Assembly (NCBI GenBank): GCA_910577195.1
Contig: CAJTLP010000003.1
Span: 124,001-188,000, forward strand
Direction of reading: 5' to 3'
Length of the DNA: 64,000 nt
DNA from: an uncultured Eubacterium sp.
Lineage (GTDB): Bacteria > Bacillota > Clostridia > Oscillospirales > Acutalibacteraceae
The notes under the pieces are model-generated. The model was not told where the DNA came from. It did not search any database and saw only the letters and a list, made by a program, of their open reading frames with translations. Position 1 is the first letter of the stretch. Each line of letters opens with the position of its first letter. The position numbers and the translations under genes are program-made. Shown piece by piece: positions 8,601-17,483 of this stretch.

Positions 8601-8634
8601 AAAGGTTACAGAACAAATTTCTGTAACCTTTTTT
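8601..8634 (+). terminator. Intrinsic terminator after spoVM
   Basis: A stem of about 10 bp (GGTTACAGAA with TTCTGTAACC) around a short loop is followed by TTTTTTGTT. It starts a few bases after the spoVM stop and separates the small genes from sipL. Confidence 0.85.
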
Positions 8635-8636
8635 GT

Positions 8637-8665
8637 TATATTATCCGGTTTCTTTGCATAGTTAT
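8637..8665 (+). promoter_or_regulatory. Candidate sigma-E promoter for sipL-spoIVA
   Basis: TATATT at 8637-8642 is followed after 14 bases by CATAGTTAT at 8657-8665. This resembles the mother-cell sigma-E pattern (ATATT, about 14 bases, CATACAnT). It lies just after the spoVM terminator and 29 bases before the sipL start. No good sigma-A pair is seen in the same gap. The identification rests on a short match plus context. Confidence 0.35.
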
Positions 8666-8693
8666 TGTTAGAAACATTAAAGGAGATATCAGT

Positions 8694-10187
8694 ATGGAGC
8701 TGTGTAAAGAGTATAAGCCAATGTGTTTTAATGAGAGCTGTGAAAGACTGAGTGAAAATTTTGAATTTGATTTTCAGGAAAATCTTCCTCAATATCTTGA
8801 TGATATTGACCGCATAATTAAGTGCAGTGTAAACAGTGCTGTTACGAATTATGATGTCAATGATTCAAGGCTTACAATTCACGGAAAAACAATCATCTGC
8901 CTTACATACCTTAATAAGGATATGTGCACACTGTCAAATATTTTTGAGGAGGAATTCACTAAGAGTATTGATCTGGATAATGGCAGTACTGTTCATTTTG
9001 CTGATATCAGGCTTAATACAAAATATTCAAATTTCAGACTGATCAATCAGCGCAGAATTGATGTTCACACAGCACTGTGTGCCAATATTTGTGTTTATCG
9101 CAGGAATAACGGAAAATGTCTGGCAGAATGTAAAAACGCTTTTACAAGAGAAATGAAACTGCCCTGCCTTATGAACAAGAACGCAGGCGTGTGCTCTGCT
9201 GAATTTGATGAAACTTTTTCAATATCCTCTTCAAATGCACAAATTAAAAATATAGTGAATTCCTATAGCGTATGCTATCTTGATGAAACGAAAATCATTA
9301 AAGATAAAATGCTTGTCAAGTTCAGAGTTGAGGTATCCGTGCTTTATATCAGTGATGATAACAGCATTGAGAAATGCGCACATTCCTTTTCGATGAGTAA
9401 GATTATTGATGTAAGTGATTGCGATGATGATGACAATGCACTTATAAATGCGGTGATTTCAAGCATTTACATCAAATCAAAAACAAATTCAGATAATGTT
9501 GTGAATGAAATTGAACTTGTAGGCACGGTTTCACTAAGCTATCAGATATACTCCATTTCAGACCATAGCTTTATTACGGATTCCTATATGCCGCATTATA
9601 ATACGGATATTTCAAAGGAACACTTATCCGTAAAAAAATCTCCGATATATTACTATGATGACAGGTCGGATGAGATTGTTTTTGACAGTGATAAGAATAT
9701 CATTGAAATTATAGATCTGATACCGAGCATTGAAGGCTGTACTGTCAAAGAGTCCGTTATGAAAGTAAATGTAAATTTATCTTTTCTTTATTATGACGAT
9801 ACATCTCAGCTTTGCTTCTATGAAAAAACGGCTGAGCTGTCCTTCAGACTGAATGATGAAAAGCTCGACGGAGAGGGTGTGATCAGTCTTATTTCCTATG
9901 ATTTCATCATTAAGAGTGCAGATAAGATATCATTGAGGCTGAATTATACCTACCGTGCTTATCTGTATAGAATACAGAATGTGGATTATTTAACCGATAT
10001 TGAGGTGACCGGTGAAAGAAATAATCTGAATATGCCGGAGCTGACTTTGTATTTTGCAAATAAAAATGAAGATGTCTGGGATATTGCAAAGAGCTTTTCA
10101 ACCGATATGTCACTCATTATGGAGGAAAATAATCTGACATCACATATTGTTGACAATAAAATGGTACTGCTTGTTCCGGGAATGTGA
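8694..10187 (+). CDS. sipL: SPOCS/LysM spore coat morphogenetic protein (SipL-like)
   Basis: This 497-residue protein has repeated SPOCS/DUF3794-type beta-rich segments over most of its length, many with ILNTKYSNFRLI-like strands. It ends in a LysM-like domain (about 450-497: NEDVWDIAKSFSTD, then LLVPGM). This architecture matches SipL of Clostridioides difficile, the functional counterpart of SpoVID, whose LysM region binds SpoIVA and ties the coat to the forespore. spoIVA starts eight bases downstream, which strongly supports the role. The ATG 8694 has AAAGGAGAT before it. Its expected site of action is the mother-cell face of the outer forespore membrane. SPOCS proteins without this role exist, but the LysM end and the neighbour favour SipL. 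Confidence 0.85.
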   Translation: MELCKEYKPMCFNESCERLSENFEFDFQENLPQYLDDIDRIIKCSVNSAVTNYDVNDSRLTIHGKTIICLTYLNKDMCTLSNIFEEEFTKSIDLDNGSTVHFADIRLNTKYSNFRLINQRRIDVHTALCANICVYRRNNGKCLAECKNAFTREMKLPCLMNKNAGVCSAEFDETFSISSSNAQIKNIVNSYSVCYLDETKIIKDKMLVKFRVEVSVLYISDDNSIEKCAHSFSMSKIIDVSDCDDDDNALINAVISSIYIKSKTNSDNVVNEIELVGTVSLSYQIYSISDHSFITDSYMPHYNTDISKEHLSVKKSPIYYYDDRSDEIVFDSDKNIIEIIDLIPSIEGCTVKESVMKVNVNLSFLYYDDTSQLCFYEKTAELSFRLNDEKLDGEGVISLISYDFIIKSADKISLRLNYTYRAYLYRIQNVDYLTDIEVTGERNNLNMPELTLYFANKNEDVWDIAKSFSTDMSLIMEENNLTSHIVDNKMVLLVPGM

Positions 10188-10195
10188 GGTAAATT

Positions 10196-11671
10196 ATGAA
10201 CAACAATATTTATAATGATATTTCAAAACGAACAGGCGGCGACATTTATATTGGTGTTGTTGGTCCTGTAAGATCCGGTAAATCGACCTTTATCAAAAGA
10301 TTTATGGATACAATGGTAATTCCGAATATTGAGGATACCTTTGTAAGAGAACGTGCACAGGATGAGCTTCCGCAGTCAGCCGCAGGGCGTACGATTATGA
10401 CAACCGAGCCTAAGTTTATTCCTGAAGATGCAGTTGAGCTGCATATGAACGACAATCTGAAAATGAGAGTAAGGCTGATTGATTGTGTAGGTTATATTGT
10501 TCCAAGCTCGGTAGGTTATATTGAAGAGGATCAGCCGAGAATGGTTATGACGCCATGGTATGACGAGGAGATTCCATTTAATATGGCGGCCGAAATCGGC
10601 ACAAAAAAGGTAATTACCGAGCATTCAACAATCGGTCTTGTTGTTACAACCGACGGCTCAATCAGTTCTATTCCACGTGATGAATACCAGGAGGCTGAGC
10701 AGAGAGTTATTGAGGAGCTCAAAGAGCTTGATAAGCCGTTTATTGTTCTGATGAACAGTGCTGAGCCGCAGCATCCGTCAACGATTAACCTGTGTAAAAA
10801 TCTGACAGATGAGTACAAGGTTCCTGTAATACCTGTGAACTGTCTTGAGCTTACCGAGCAGGAGGTTAATGATATTCTTTCGGATATTCTTTATGAATTT
10901 CCGGTGTCAAATGTGGGCATTCATTTTCCGTCCTGGATTAATAATCTTGAAAAAGATAACTATCTGCGTTCCTCTCTTTTCGAGACCATAAAGGGAAATG
11001 TTTCTCAGATTAATAATATCAGGAGTATAAGCGCCTTTGCACAATCCATTAAGGAAAATGAGTATGTTGAATCGGTTTCAATATCTTCTCTTGATTTGTC
11101 AAACGGTTCTGTCACAATGAAATTCTATGTTGACAATTCCTATTTCTACAGGATTCTTTCTGAGAAATGCATGGTAGAAATTAAGGATGAAAAGGATTTG
11201 ATGAGCAACTTCATTTCGCTTGTGGCAATGCGGCGTGAATATGAACGATTTTCAAAGGCGCTTGCCGATGTGGAGGAAACAGGCTATGGTATTGTAATGC
11301 CTGAAATGAATCAGCTTTCTCTCAGCGAGCCGGAGCTTATGAAGCAGGGCGGACGATATGGTGTAAGACTTAAGGCTGAGGCGCCGTCCATTCATATGAT
11401 AAAGTGCAATACCTTTACTGAGGTTGCACCGATTGTGGGCAGTGAAAGCCAGAGCCAGGAGCTTGTTATGTATCTCCTTAAGGAATTTGAGGAAAATCCT
11501 TCAGATATATGGAACACAAATATGTTCGGAAAATCACTGCATGAGCTTGTAAGCGAGGGCCTGAACAATAAGCTTTACAGAATGCCTCTTGATGCGAGAA
11601 ATAAGTTCAGAGAAACCATTGAACGTGTAATAAATGAAGGATGTAACGGTCTGATCTGTATAATCTTGTAA
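10196..11671 (+). CDS. spoIVA: Stage IV sporulation protein A (coat basement ATPase)
   Basis: SpoIVA polymerises, using ATP, into the basement layer on which the spore coat assembles. The 491-residue product has the P-loop GPVRSGKSTF (about residue 22), the region AAGRTIMTTEPKFIPEDAVE, and LIDCVGYIVPSSVGY as the Walker B/switch region. The conserved C-terminus NEGCNGLICIIL is the SpoVM-contacting end. Length and ends match Bacillus SpoIVA (492 residues). It follows sipL by eight bases with a GAGGTAAATT ribosome site and ends at a terminator, so sipL-spoIVA looks like a two-gene operon. Only a 102-base gap lies between sipL and spoVM. Confidence 0.97.
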   Translation: MNNNIYNDISKRTGGDIYIGVVGPVRSGKSTFIKRFMDTMVIPNIEDTFVRERAQDELPQSAAGRTIMTTEPKFIPEDAVELHMNDNLKMRVRLIDCVGYIVPSSVGYIEEDQPRMVMTPWYDEEIPFNMAAEIGTKKVITEHSTIGLVVTTDGSISSIPRDEYQEAEQRVIEELKELDKPFIVLMNSAEPQHPSTINLCKNLTDEYKVPVIPVNCLELTEQEVNDILSDILYEFPVSNVGIHFPSWINNLEKDNYLRSSLFETIKGNVSQINNIRSISAFAQSIKENEYVESVSISSLDLSNGSVTMKFYVDNSYFYRILSEKCMVEIKDEKDLMSNFISLVAMRREYERFSKALADVEETGYGIVMPEMNQLSLSEPELMKQGGRYGVRLKAEAPSIHMIKCNTFTEVAPIVGSESQSQELVMYLLKEFEENPSDIWNTNMFGKSLHELVSEGLNNKLYRMPLDARNKFRETIERVINEGCNGLICIIL

Positions 11672-11675
11672 ACAA

Positions 11676-11705
11676 AAAAGGTCGTAGCCTTAAGCTGCGA
11701 CCTTT
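11676..11705. terminator. Bidirectional terminator, spoIVA / DUF1294 gene
   Basis: AAAGGTCGTAGC pairs with GCTGCGACCTTT around CTTAA, with one G-U pair. The A and T runs on either side let it serve spoIVA from the left. The DUF1294 gene converging from the right ends inside it. Confidence 0.7.
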
Positions 11706-11980
11706 GAAATTATTAAAATGATTATTACAATATGCAGTAAAAATTCAAGGGGTAAACCTATCATAAACTTTTTGTGACGGGTTTTATGGTGAATTCTTTT
11801 CATTGTTAAGTATTCACCGATTGCACCGCCAATCAGTCCGAAAAGCATAAGTGTATTTTCGGATATCCGCCATTCTTCCTTTCTTGCCTTTCTTTTGTCA
11901 GCAATGGCAAGGGCAGATGAAATGATATTTATAATAATAAAATAAATAACTGCAATCAAAATTACGGTTTTGACAGTCAT
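11690..11980 (-). CDS. DUF1294 small membrane protein
   Basis: This 96-residue protein has an N-terminal membrane helix (residues about 4-26) and a second hydrophobic end (about 73-94). Between them is the family core A-D-K-R-K-A-R, then WRISENTLMLFGLIGGAIGE and the basic R-I-H-H-K-T-R-H-K-K-F stretch. These are marks of the DUF1294 family, whose function is not known. It lies on the minus strand directly after a small zinc-ribbon gene, with a four-base overlap of its start and that gene's end, so the two are probably co-expressed. No enzymatic motif is visible. Confidence 0.88.
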   Translation of the reverse strand: MTVKTVILIAVIYFIIINIISSALAIADKRKARKEEWRISENTLMLFGLIGGAIGEYLTMKRIHHKTRHKKFMIGLPLEFLLHIVIIILIISKVAA

Positions 11981-12273
11981 ATTTTTGATTTGAATTCCTT
12001 AAGTGTTTTTAAATCAAAGTTACCGATTGAAAGCTTTTCACCCTGCTTAAAGCTGTCACCCTTTGCCTCATCAACAGTGAAAACACCTGCACATTCAGGA
12101 CAGACAAGAAAATAAACCGTCTGGCAATCGAGCAGCGTTATCTTTGGTGCAAGTCGTCTTTCAAAATTTGAAAACACACCAAACTGAACTTTTTTACCGC
12201 ATTCAGGGCAAACAAGCTCAACCGTATCTCCTCTTGATTTTACTCTTATTGAATTACCAAGTCTGTATTCCAT
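11977..12273 (-). CDS. Zinc-ribbon-like hypothetical protein (98 aa)
   Basis: This short cytoplasmic protein has two C-P-E-C motifs (C-P-E-C-G-K-K near residue 22 and C-P-E-C-A near 58), spaced as in a four-Cys zinc ribbon. I do not recognise a named family. The ATG at 12273 is chosen because GGTGAT stands five bases before it; an in-frame ATG at 12285 lacks a spaced ribosome site. It overlaps the start of the DUF1294 gene and is divergent from the lipoprotein gene at 12319 across a 45-base AT-rich gap that must hold both promoters. A nucleic-acid-binding or metal role is possible but not shown. Confidence 0.75.
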   Translation of the reverse strand: MEYRLGNSIRVKSRGDTVELVCPECGKKVQFGVFSNFERRLAPKITLLDCQTVYFLVCPECAGVFTVDEAKGDSFKQGEKLSIGNFDLKTLKEFKSKI

Positions 12274-12318
12274 AAAAATCACCATATATATATTACTATA
12301 AAATTAGGAAGTGTTCAA

Positions 12319-13488
12319 GTGTATAAAAAAATAATTTTGTCAATTTTACTGATATTCACTCTTGCAGGCTGCTCCATTGCTATTCCGAAAGAAAATAAAA
12401 CAGTAACAGAAGAGCAATATGTTAAGGCTGTATGGATAACATATTATGAGCTCTCAGGCTTTACGCAGGACAGCACAGAGCAGGATTTCAGAAAGAAAAT
12501 CAATAAAACATTTAAGGAATTGAAATCAAATGGATTTAATCGTGTTACGGTTCAGGTGAGACCTTTTGCAGATGCGTTTTATAAATCCGATTATTATCCT
12601 GTCAGTTCCTATTGCTTTAAAGAGCAGGGGAGTGAACTGATTTTTGACCCGCTTGAAATTATGGTTGAATCAGCACATAAATACAAGCTTTCTATTGAGG
12701 CGTGGATAAATCCATACCGTGTCAGCAATTCAGACGATTTTTCACAGCTTTCAAAAAACAATAAAGCAGTGGAGTGGCAGGGGACGGATAATCTCATTGT
12801 ATGCGACAGCGGAATCTATTTTAATCCTGCCAGTGATGAAGTGACAAAGCTCATTTCAAACGGAGTCAGAGAAATTGCAGAAAATTATGATGTTGATTCC
12901 ATTTGCTTTGACGATTACTTTTATCCGAGTACGGACGAAAAGATTGATAAATCATCCTATACGGCTTATAAAAAGAGTAAAGGAGACAAGTCTCTTGCCG
13001 ATTGGCGCAGAGAAAATGTAAACAAGATGATTCAATCCGTTTACAGTACAGTAAAATCAGTTGATGAAAATATTACATTCGGCGTCAGTCCCGCATCAAA
13101 TGCTGAAAGTAATTATAACACGCTTTATGCAGATATCCAAAAATGGTGTACGGAAAAAGGATATGTGGATTATATCTGTCCGCAGATTTATTTCGGTTTT
13201 CAAAATGAAAATCAGCCATTTATGAAAACAACGAAAAGCTGGGTTCAAATGGCTGATTGTACATTGTATGTTGCTCTCCCTCTGTATAAAGCAGAGAAGG
13301 AGGATGAATTCGCAGGAGATAACGGAAAAAATGAATTTATTGATAATAACAATATTATTGCACGTCAGGTTACATATCTGTCAAAACTCAGTGATGTAAA
13401 AGGCTATTATGTATTTTCATACAGTTCTTTAAAAGATAATGATGAAACAAATAATCTTTATTCAGCAATGCAGAATTCATCACAGTAA
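12319..13488 (+). CDS. GHL10-type family 10 glycosyl hydrolase lipoprotein
   Basis: The 389-residue product begins with a lipoprotein signal: a basic start, a hydrophobic stretch and lipobox L-A-G-C at about residues 16-19. It should therefore be anchored outside the membrane. The rest matches the DUF187/GHL10 glycosidase-like TIM barrel: V-K-A-V-W-I-T-Y-Y-E-L, NGFNRVTVQVRPFADAFYKS, IEAWINPYR, CFDDYFYP and FGVSPASN. The Asp/Asp pair and Glu residues of these loops are the likely acid catalysts. The substrate is unknown; cell-wall or exopolysaccharide glycans are usual guesses for this family. The start is GTG with GGAAG before it. Its last 31 bases overlap mtaB, which converges on it. Confidence 0.85.
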   Translation: MYKKIILSILLIFTLAGCSIAIPKENKTVTEEQYVKAVWITYYELSGFTQDSTEQDFRKKINKTFKELKSNGFNRVTVQVRPFADAFYKSDYYPVSSYCFKEQGSELIFDPLEIMVESAHKYKLSIEAWINPYRVSNSDDFSQLSKNNKAVEWQGTDNLIVCDSGIYFNPASDEVTKLISNGVREIAENYDVDSICFDDYFYPSTDEKIDKSSYTAYKKSKGDKSLADWRRENVNKMIQSVYSTVKSVDENITFGVSPASNAESNYNTLYADIQKWCTEKGYVDYICPQIYFGFQNENQPFMKTTKSWVQMADCTLYVALPLYKAEKEDEFAGDNGKNEFIDNNNIIARQVTYLSKLSDVKGYYVFSYSSLKDNDETNNLYSAMQNSSQ

Positions 13489-14741
13489 TCTGTTATTTTA
13501 ACGTTAATCATTTTTCCTATTATGTTTTCGTCACTGTTTAACCTTACAGGAAGATAATTTTTTGTATACCCCTGAAAGACATTTTTTTGAGTCTCATTTT
13601 CAAAAAGCACTTCAACTTCTTTGCCGATTAAGTCCTTAAGGTATTCCTGCCTTATTTTTTCAGTTTCATCTATCATAATTGCTGCACGTTTTTCCTTAAC
13701 CTGTTTCGGAACACTGTCTCCTTTTTTGGAAGCAGCTGTTCCCTGACGCTCACTGTAAGGGAAGACGTGCACTTTTTCAAATCGGATGCTTTTCACAAAA
13801 TCAAGGCTTTCTTTAAAGTCTTCATCGCTTTCCTCGTGAAAGCCGACCATAACATCGGTTGTAATGCTTGCATCGTTAAATGCGCTCCTTAGCTTATCAC
13901 AGAGTGCTTTATATTCCTGTGCAGTATAATGTCTGTTCATACTCTTCAGAGTTTTTGTACATCCGCTCTGCAGTGACAGGTGAAACTGCGGACAAAACTT
14001 ATCAATCTTTGCAAGCTCATCAATGATTTCATCTGTAATATGATCAGGCTCAAGTGAGCCGAGTCTTATTCGTTCAATACCATCCGTATCAGCACAGATT
14101 TTAACAGCATCTACAATGTTGAAATTTTCACCCTTGCCGTATGCAGAAAGATTAATTCCTACAAGAACAATCTCCTTAACTGAATGTTCTGCAAGATTTT
14201 CAATTTCTTTTTTTAAATCTTCAGGATTTTTTGAACGCACTCTTCCGCGAGATTTCGGAATAATACAATAGGAGCAGAATCTGTCACAACCGTCCTCTAT
14301 TTTTACAAACGCCCTGATTCTTTCGTTGAAATCGGTTATGGAGCACTGCCAGAAATCATCACCGGTCTTGTGCTCGTCAATACGGATAACACGTGATTTA
14401 TTATTGTTATATTCATTAATCAGCTTTAAAATATCACCGTCACTTTTATTGGATAAAACAATATCAGCTTCAGCAAGTGCACTTGCTTCATCAGGAAATG
14501 CCTGCGGCATACAGCCTGTAAGAATAACAGTTGATTCAGGGTGCTTTCTCTTGAATTTCCTTATATTCTGTCTTGTCTTCTGATCAGCGGTAGCAGTAAC
14601 TGTGCAGGAGTTTACTATATAATAATCAGCTTCCTCATTCGGAGATACGATTTCAAAGCCTGCATTTTTTAAAAGCTCGCTCATATATTCCGTTTCATAT
14701 TGATTTACCTTGCATCCAAGTGTGTAAAAAGCAGCTTTCAT
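13458..14741 (-). CDS. mtaB: tRNA t6A37 methylthiotransferase MtaB
   Basis: This MiaB-family radical-SAM enzyme converts t6A to ms2t6A at position 37 of ANN-decoding tRNAs. The N-terminal UPF0004 domain carries AFYTLGCKVNQYE, then NSCTVT and TGCMPQ cysteines for one cluster. The radical SAM motif is C-D-R-F-C-S-Y-C, followed by SRGRVRSK. A C-terminal TRAM region ends the protein. G-C-K-V-N-Q and the R-G-R-V-R-S segment separate MtaB from MiaB and RimO (RimO is present at 24499). I chose ATG 14741 over 14747 because AAGGA stands at proper distance and MtaB usually starts MKxxAFYTLG. Confidence 0.94.
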   Translation of the reverse strand: MKAAFYTLGCKVNQYETEYMSELLKNAGFEIVSPNEEADYYIVNSCTVTATADQKTRQNIRKFKRKHPESTVILTGCMPQAFPDEASALAEADIVLSNKSDGDILKLINEYNNNKSRVIRIDEHKTGDDFWQCSITDFNERIRAFVKIEDGCDRFCSYCIIPKSRGRVRSKNPEDLKKEIENLAEHSVKEIVLVGINLSAYGKGENFNIVDAVKICADTDGIERIRLGSLEPDHITDEIIDELAKIDKFCPQFHLSLQSGCTKTLKSMNRHYTAQEYKALCDKLRSAFNDASITTDVMVGFHEESDEDFKESLDFVKSIRFEKVHVFPYSERQGTAASKKGDSVPKQVKEKRAAIMIDETEKIRQEYLKDLIGKEVEVLFENETQKNVFQGYTKNYLPVRLNSDENIIGKMINVKITDYCDEFCIAE

Positions 14742-14829
14742 TTCCATCTTCCTTAATATCTTTTTGCTGATTATATCAAATTTTTATCATTAATACAATA
14801 TTTTGCTAATACTATTTAATGGTGATATT

Positions 14830-15990
14830 ATGAAATTAACAGTTAACTTTATAAAAAAGTCTATTGTCTTTATTCTTTCATTTTGTATGTTTATCGGTGC
14901 TCCTTCAACTATTTTTGCTGTAGAGGCAAAAAAGAAAGACGAAATCAAGGTTAAATCAAGTATTCTGATGTGTATGGATACAGGGGATGTAATCAAAGAA
15001 AATAACGCCTATGAGCATCTCTCACCTGCATCTGTTACAAAAATAATGAGTATACTTCTGATTATGGAGGCAATCGACAGCGGAAAAATCAAGCTCGATG
15101 ATATGGTGACTGCAGGTGAGAATGCGGTATCTAAGGGCGGTTCCCAGATTTGGCTCGAGGTAGGGGAGCAGATGAGTGTTAACGATTTGCTGAAAGCTGT
15201 AATTATATCATCTGCCAATGATGCGTGTACTCTTCTTGGTGAATACGTTGCCGGCAGTGATACCGCCTTTGTGGATATGATGAACGATAGGGTTAAGGAA
15301 TTAGGGCTTAAGGACAGCCATTTTGAAAACTGCACAGGTCTTGATGATGATATAACCAATCATTATTCCTGTGCATATGATTTAGCAGTTATTGCCAAAG
15401 AAGTTATGAAATACGATTTAATTAAAAAGTATTCCACAGTATGGCTTGATTCACTGCGCGGCGGTGAGACAGAGCTGAATAATACCAATAAACTGATTAA
15501 CAAATACAATGGCATAACAGGGCTCAAAACAGGCACAACCTCCAATGCTGGCTTTTGCCTTTGTGCCACTGCCACAAGGGATAATATGAGTCTTGTGTCC
15601 GTTGTGCTCGGTGCAGATACCAGTGATGACAGATTCAATATGTCCACACAGCTGCTTGACTTCGGCTTTGCAAATTATAAGCTTGCTAAAATAACACTTG
15701 ACCAAAAACAGATTACACCTGTTAAGATTGAAAACGGAAGAATGAAAAGCATAACTCCTGTATACAATAATACCGGCTGTATTCTTGTAACAAAGAACGC
15801 AGGCGATTTTGAATATGAATATAAGATTAAAGAATCGGTAAAAGCACCGGTAAGAAAAGATGATACATTAGGCGAGGTATTGGTTATGAGCAACAACGAG
15901 CAGGTCGCTTCAGTCAAGCTCATTTCAGATCAAAATGTTAAAAAAATTAATTTTTCTTATATTTTTAATGAATTAATGAAAAACATTTAG
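14830..15990 (+). CDS. D-alanyl-D-alanine carboxypeptidase (DacF/PBP5 type)
   Basis: This is a low-molecular-weight penicillin-binding protein of 386 residues. A signal peptide (basic start, hydrophobic 8-27, A-F-A-like end) leads to a peptidase S11 domain. The three active-site motifs are visible: SxxK as S-V-T-K in LSPASVTKIMS, SxN as S-A-N in SSANDACTLL, and K-T-G in GLKTGTTSNAG. A C-terminal beta domain follows (from about residue 290). It trims the terminal D-Ala from peptidoglycan stem peptides. ATG 14830 follows GGTGAT at 14821. It stands alone, divergent from mtaB. DacF, DacB and DacA subfamilies cannot be told apart from motifs, so no symbol is given. Confidence 0.92.
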   Translation: MKLTVNFIKKSIVFILSFCMFIGAPSTIFAVEAKKKDEIKVKSSILMCMDTGDVIKENNAYEHLSPASVTKIMSILLIMEAIDSGKIKLDDMVTAGENAVSKGGSQIWLEVGEQMSVNDLLKAVIISSANDACTLLGEYVAGSDTAFVDMMNDRVKELGLKDSHFENCTGLDDDITNHYSCAYDLAVIAKEVMKYDLIKKYSTVWLDSLRGGETELNNTNKLINKYNGITGLKTGTTSNAGFCLCATATRDNMSLVSVVLGADTSDDRFNMSTQLLDFGFANYKLAKITLDQKQITPVKIENGRMKSITPVYNNTGCILVTKNAGDFEYEYKIKESVKAPVRKDDTLGEVLVMSNNEQVASVKLISDQNVKKINFSYIFNELMKNI

Positions 15991-16010
15991 CAAATTAATG
16001 TAAAAAAATA

Positions 16011-16039
16011 TTGCAACTTTGTGCAAAATAGTGTAGTAT
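16011..16039 (+). promoter_or_regulatory. Probable sigma-A promoter of pgi
   Basis: TTGCAA at 16011-16016 and TAGTAT at 16034-16039 are 17 bases apart, within the short gap before pgi. Confidence 0.45.
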
Positions 16040-16098
16040 ATTTTCTCAAAGAAATATTTGTATTTTAATTTACTATTATATAGAATTGAGGGAATATT

Positions 16099-17445
16099 AT
16101 GGAAATCAAATTTGTATCAAAGCATGCTGAGGATATCGTTTCAACTCAGGATATAAAAAATCTTGAATCACAGGCTGTTGCTGCTATGAACACGCTTCAC
16201 AGCAAAACAGGTGCCGGAAACGATTTTCTTGGCTGGGTAACACTTCCTACCGACTATGACAAGGAAGAATTTGACCGTATCAAAAAGGCAAGTGAATATA
16301 TCAAGGAAAACGCAGATATATTAATTGTTATCGGTATCGGCGGTTCATATCTTGGTGCAAGAGCAGTTATTGAGGCTCTCACATCACCAAATTATAATTC
16401 AATCAAAAAGGATACACCTGATATTTACTTTATCGGTAACTCTATCAGTCCTTCTATGCTTACAGAGCTTGTTTCCATTTGCGAGGGCAAGGATATCTGT
16501 GTAAATGTTATCAGCAAGAGCGGTACAACAACCGAGCCTGCTATTGCATTTCGAGTATTCCGTGATCTTGTTTACAGCAAGTATTCTGAAGAAGAGGCTG
16601 CAAAGAGAATTTTCGCAACAACAGATAAAGCTAAGGGTACGCTTAAGGAGTTAGCTGACTCAAAGGGTTATGAAACCTTTGTTGTACCTGATGATGTCGG
16701 CGGCAGATTTTCAGTTCTTACAGCAGTTGGTCTTCTTCCTATTGCTGTTGCAGGAATTGATATTGACGAGCTTATGGCAGGTGCAAAGGAAGCACAGGAT
16801 TCTCTTAACGCTGAAAGTGTCGAAGAAAACGATGTGCTCAAGTATGCTGCAGTAAGAAATGCATTTTATAATAAGGGCAAAAAGCTTGAATGCTTTGTTT
16901 CCTATGAGCCTTGTATGGCAATGTTCAATGAATGGTTAAAGCAGCTTTTTGCTGAAAGTGAGGGCAAGGACGGCAAGGGTCTTTATCCGGTATCCTGTAT
17001 TTTCTCAACCGATCTTCATTCAGTTGGCCAGTATATCCAGGAAAGCGGAAGTCCGCTTATGTTTGAAACCGTTATTAAATTCAATCAGCCTAAGGATGAT
17101 TTTCTTATCACTGAGCAGGAGGGCAATATTGACGGTCTGAATTTTCTTGCAGGCAAATCAATGAGCTTTGTAAATGAGAAGGCTCGTGAGGGTACACTCC
17201 TTGCTCATACTGACGGCGGTGTAGGCAACCTTGTTATTGAGTGTGATTCAGTTTCGGCTAAGGATATCGGTTATCTTATCTATTTCTTTGAAAAAGTATG
17301 TGCTGTTTCAGGCTATATTCTCGGTGTAAATCCATTCAATCAGCCAGGTGTTGAGAGCTATAAAAAGAATATGTTTGCTCTTCTCGGCAAGCCTGGTTAT
17401 GAAAAGGAAAAAGAAAGTCTTGAAAAACGTCTTGGCATATGTTAA
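16099..17445 (+). CDS. pgi: Glucose-6-phosphate isomerase
   Basis: This glycolytic enzyme interconverts glucose-6-phosphate and fructose-6-phosphate. The 448-residue length matches the short form of Gram-positive bacteria. Family marks are GIGGSYLGARAVIEAL (about residue 77), ISKSGTTTEPA (about 140, phosphate-binding SIS motifs), VGGRFSVLTAVGLLP (about 201), and the C-terminal region NPFNQPGVESYK. The start has GAGGG before it. A 38-base gap separates it from the small P-loop gene downstream, which may share the transcript. Confidence 0.97.
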   Translation: MEIKFVSKHAEDIVSTQDIKNLESQAVAAMNTLHSKTGAGNDFLGWVTLPTDYDKEEFDRIKKASEYIKENADILIVIGIGGSYLGARAVIEALTSPNYNSIKKDTPDIYFIGNSISPSMLTELVSICEGKDICVNVISKSGTTTEPAIAFRVFRDLVYSKYSEEEAAKRIFATTDKAKGTLKELADSKGYETFVVPDDVGGRFSVLTAVGLLPIAVAGIDIDELMAGAKEAQDSLNAESVEENDVLKYAAVRNAFYNKGKKLECFVSYEPCMAMFNEWLKQLFAESEGKDGKGLYPVSCIFSTDLHSVGQYIQESGSPLMFETVIKFNQPKDDFLITEQEGNIDGLNFLAGKSMSFVNEKAREGTLLAHTDGGVGNLVIECDSVSAKDIGYLIYFFEKVCAVSGYILGVNPFNQPGVESYKKNMFALLGKPGYEKEKESLEKRLGIC

Positions 17446-17483
17446 GATGTAATTGAAAATAAATCACCTTTGGAGGAATTATA

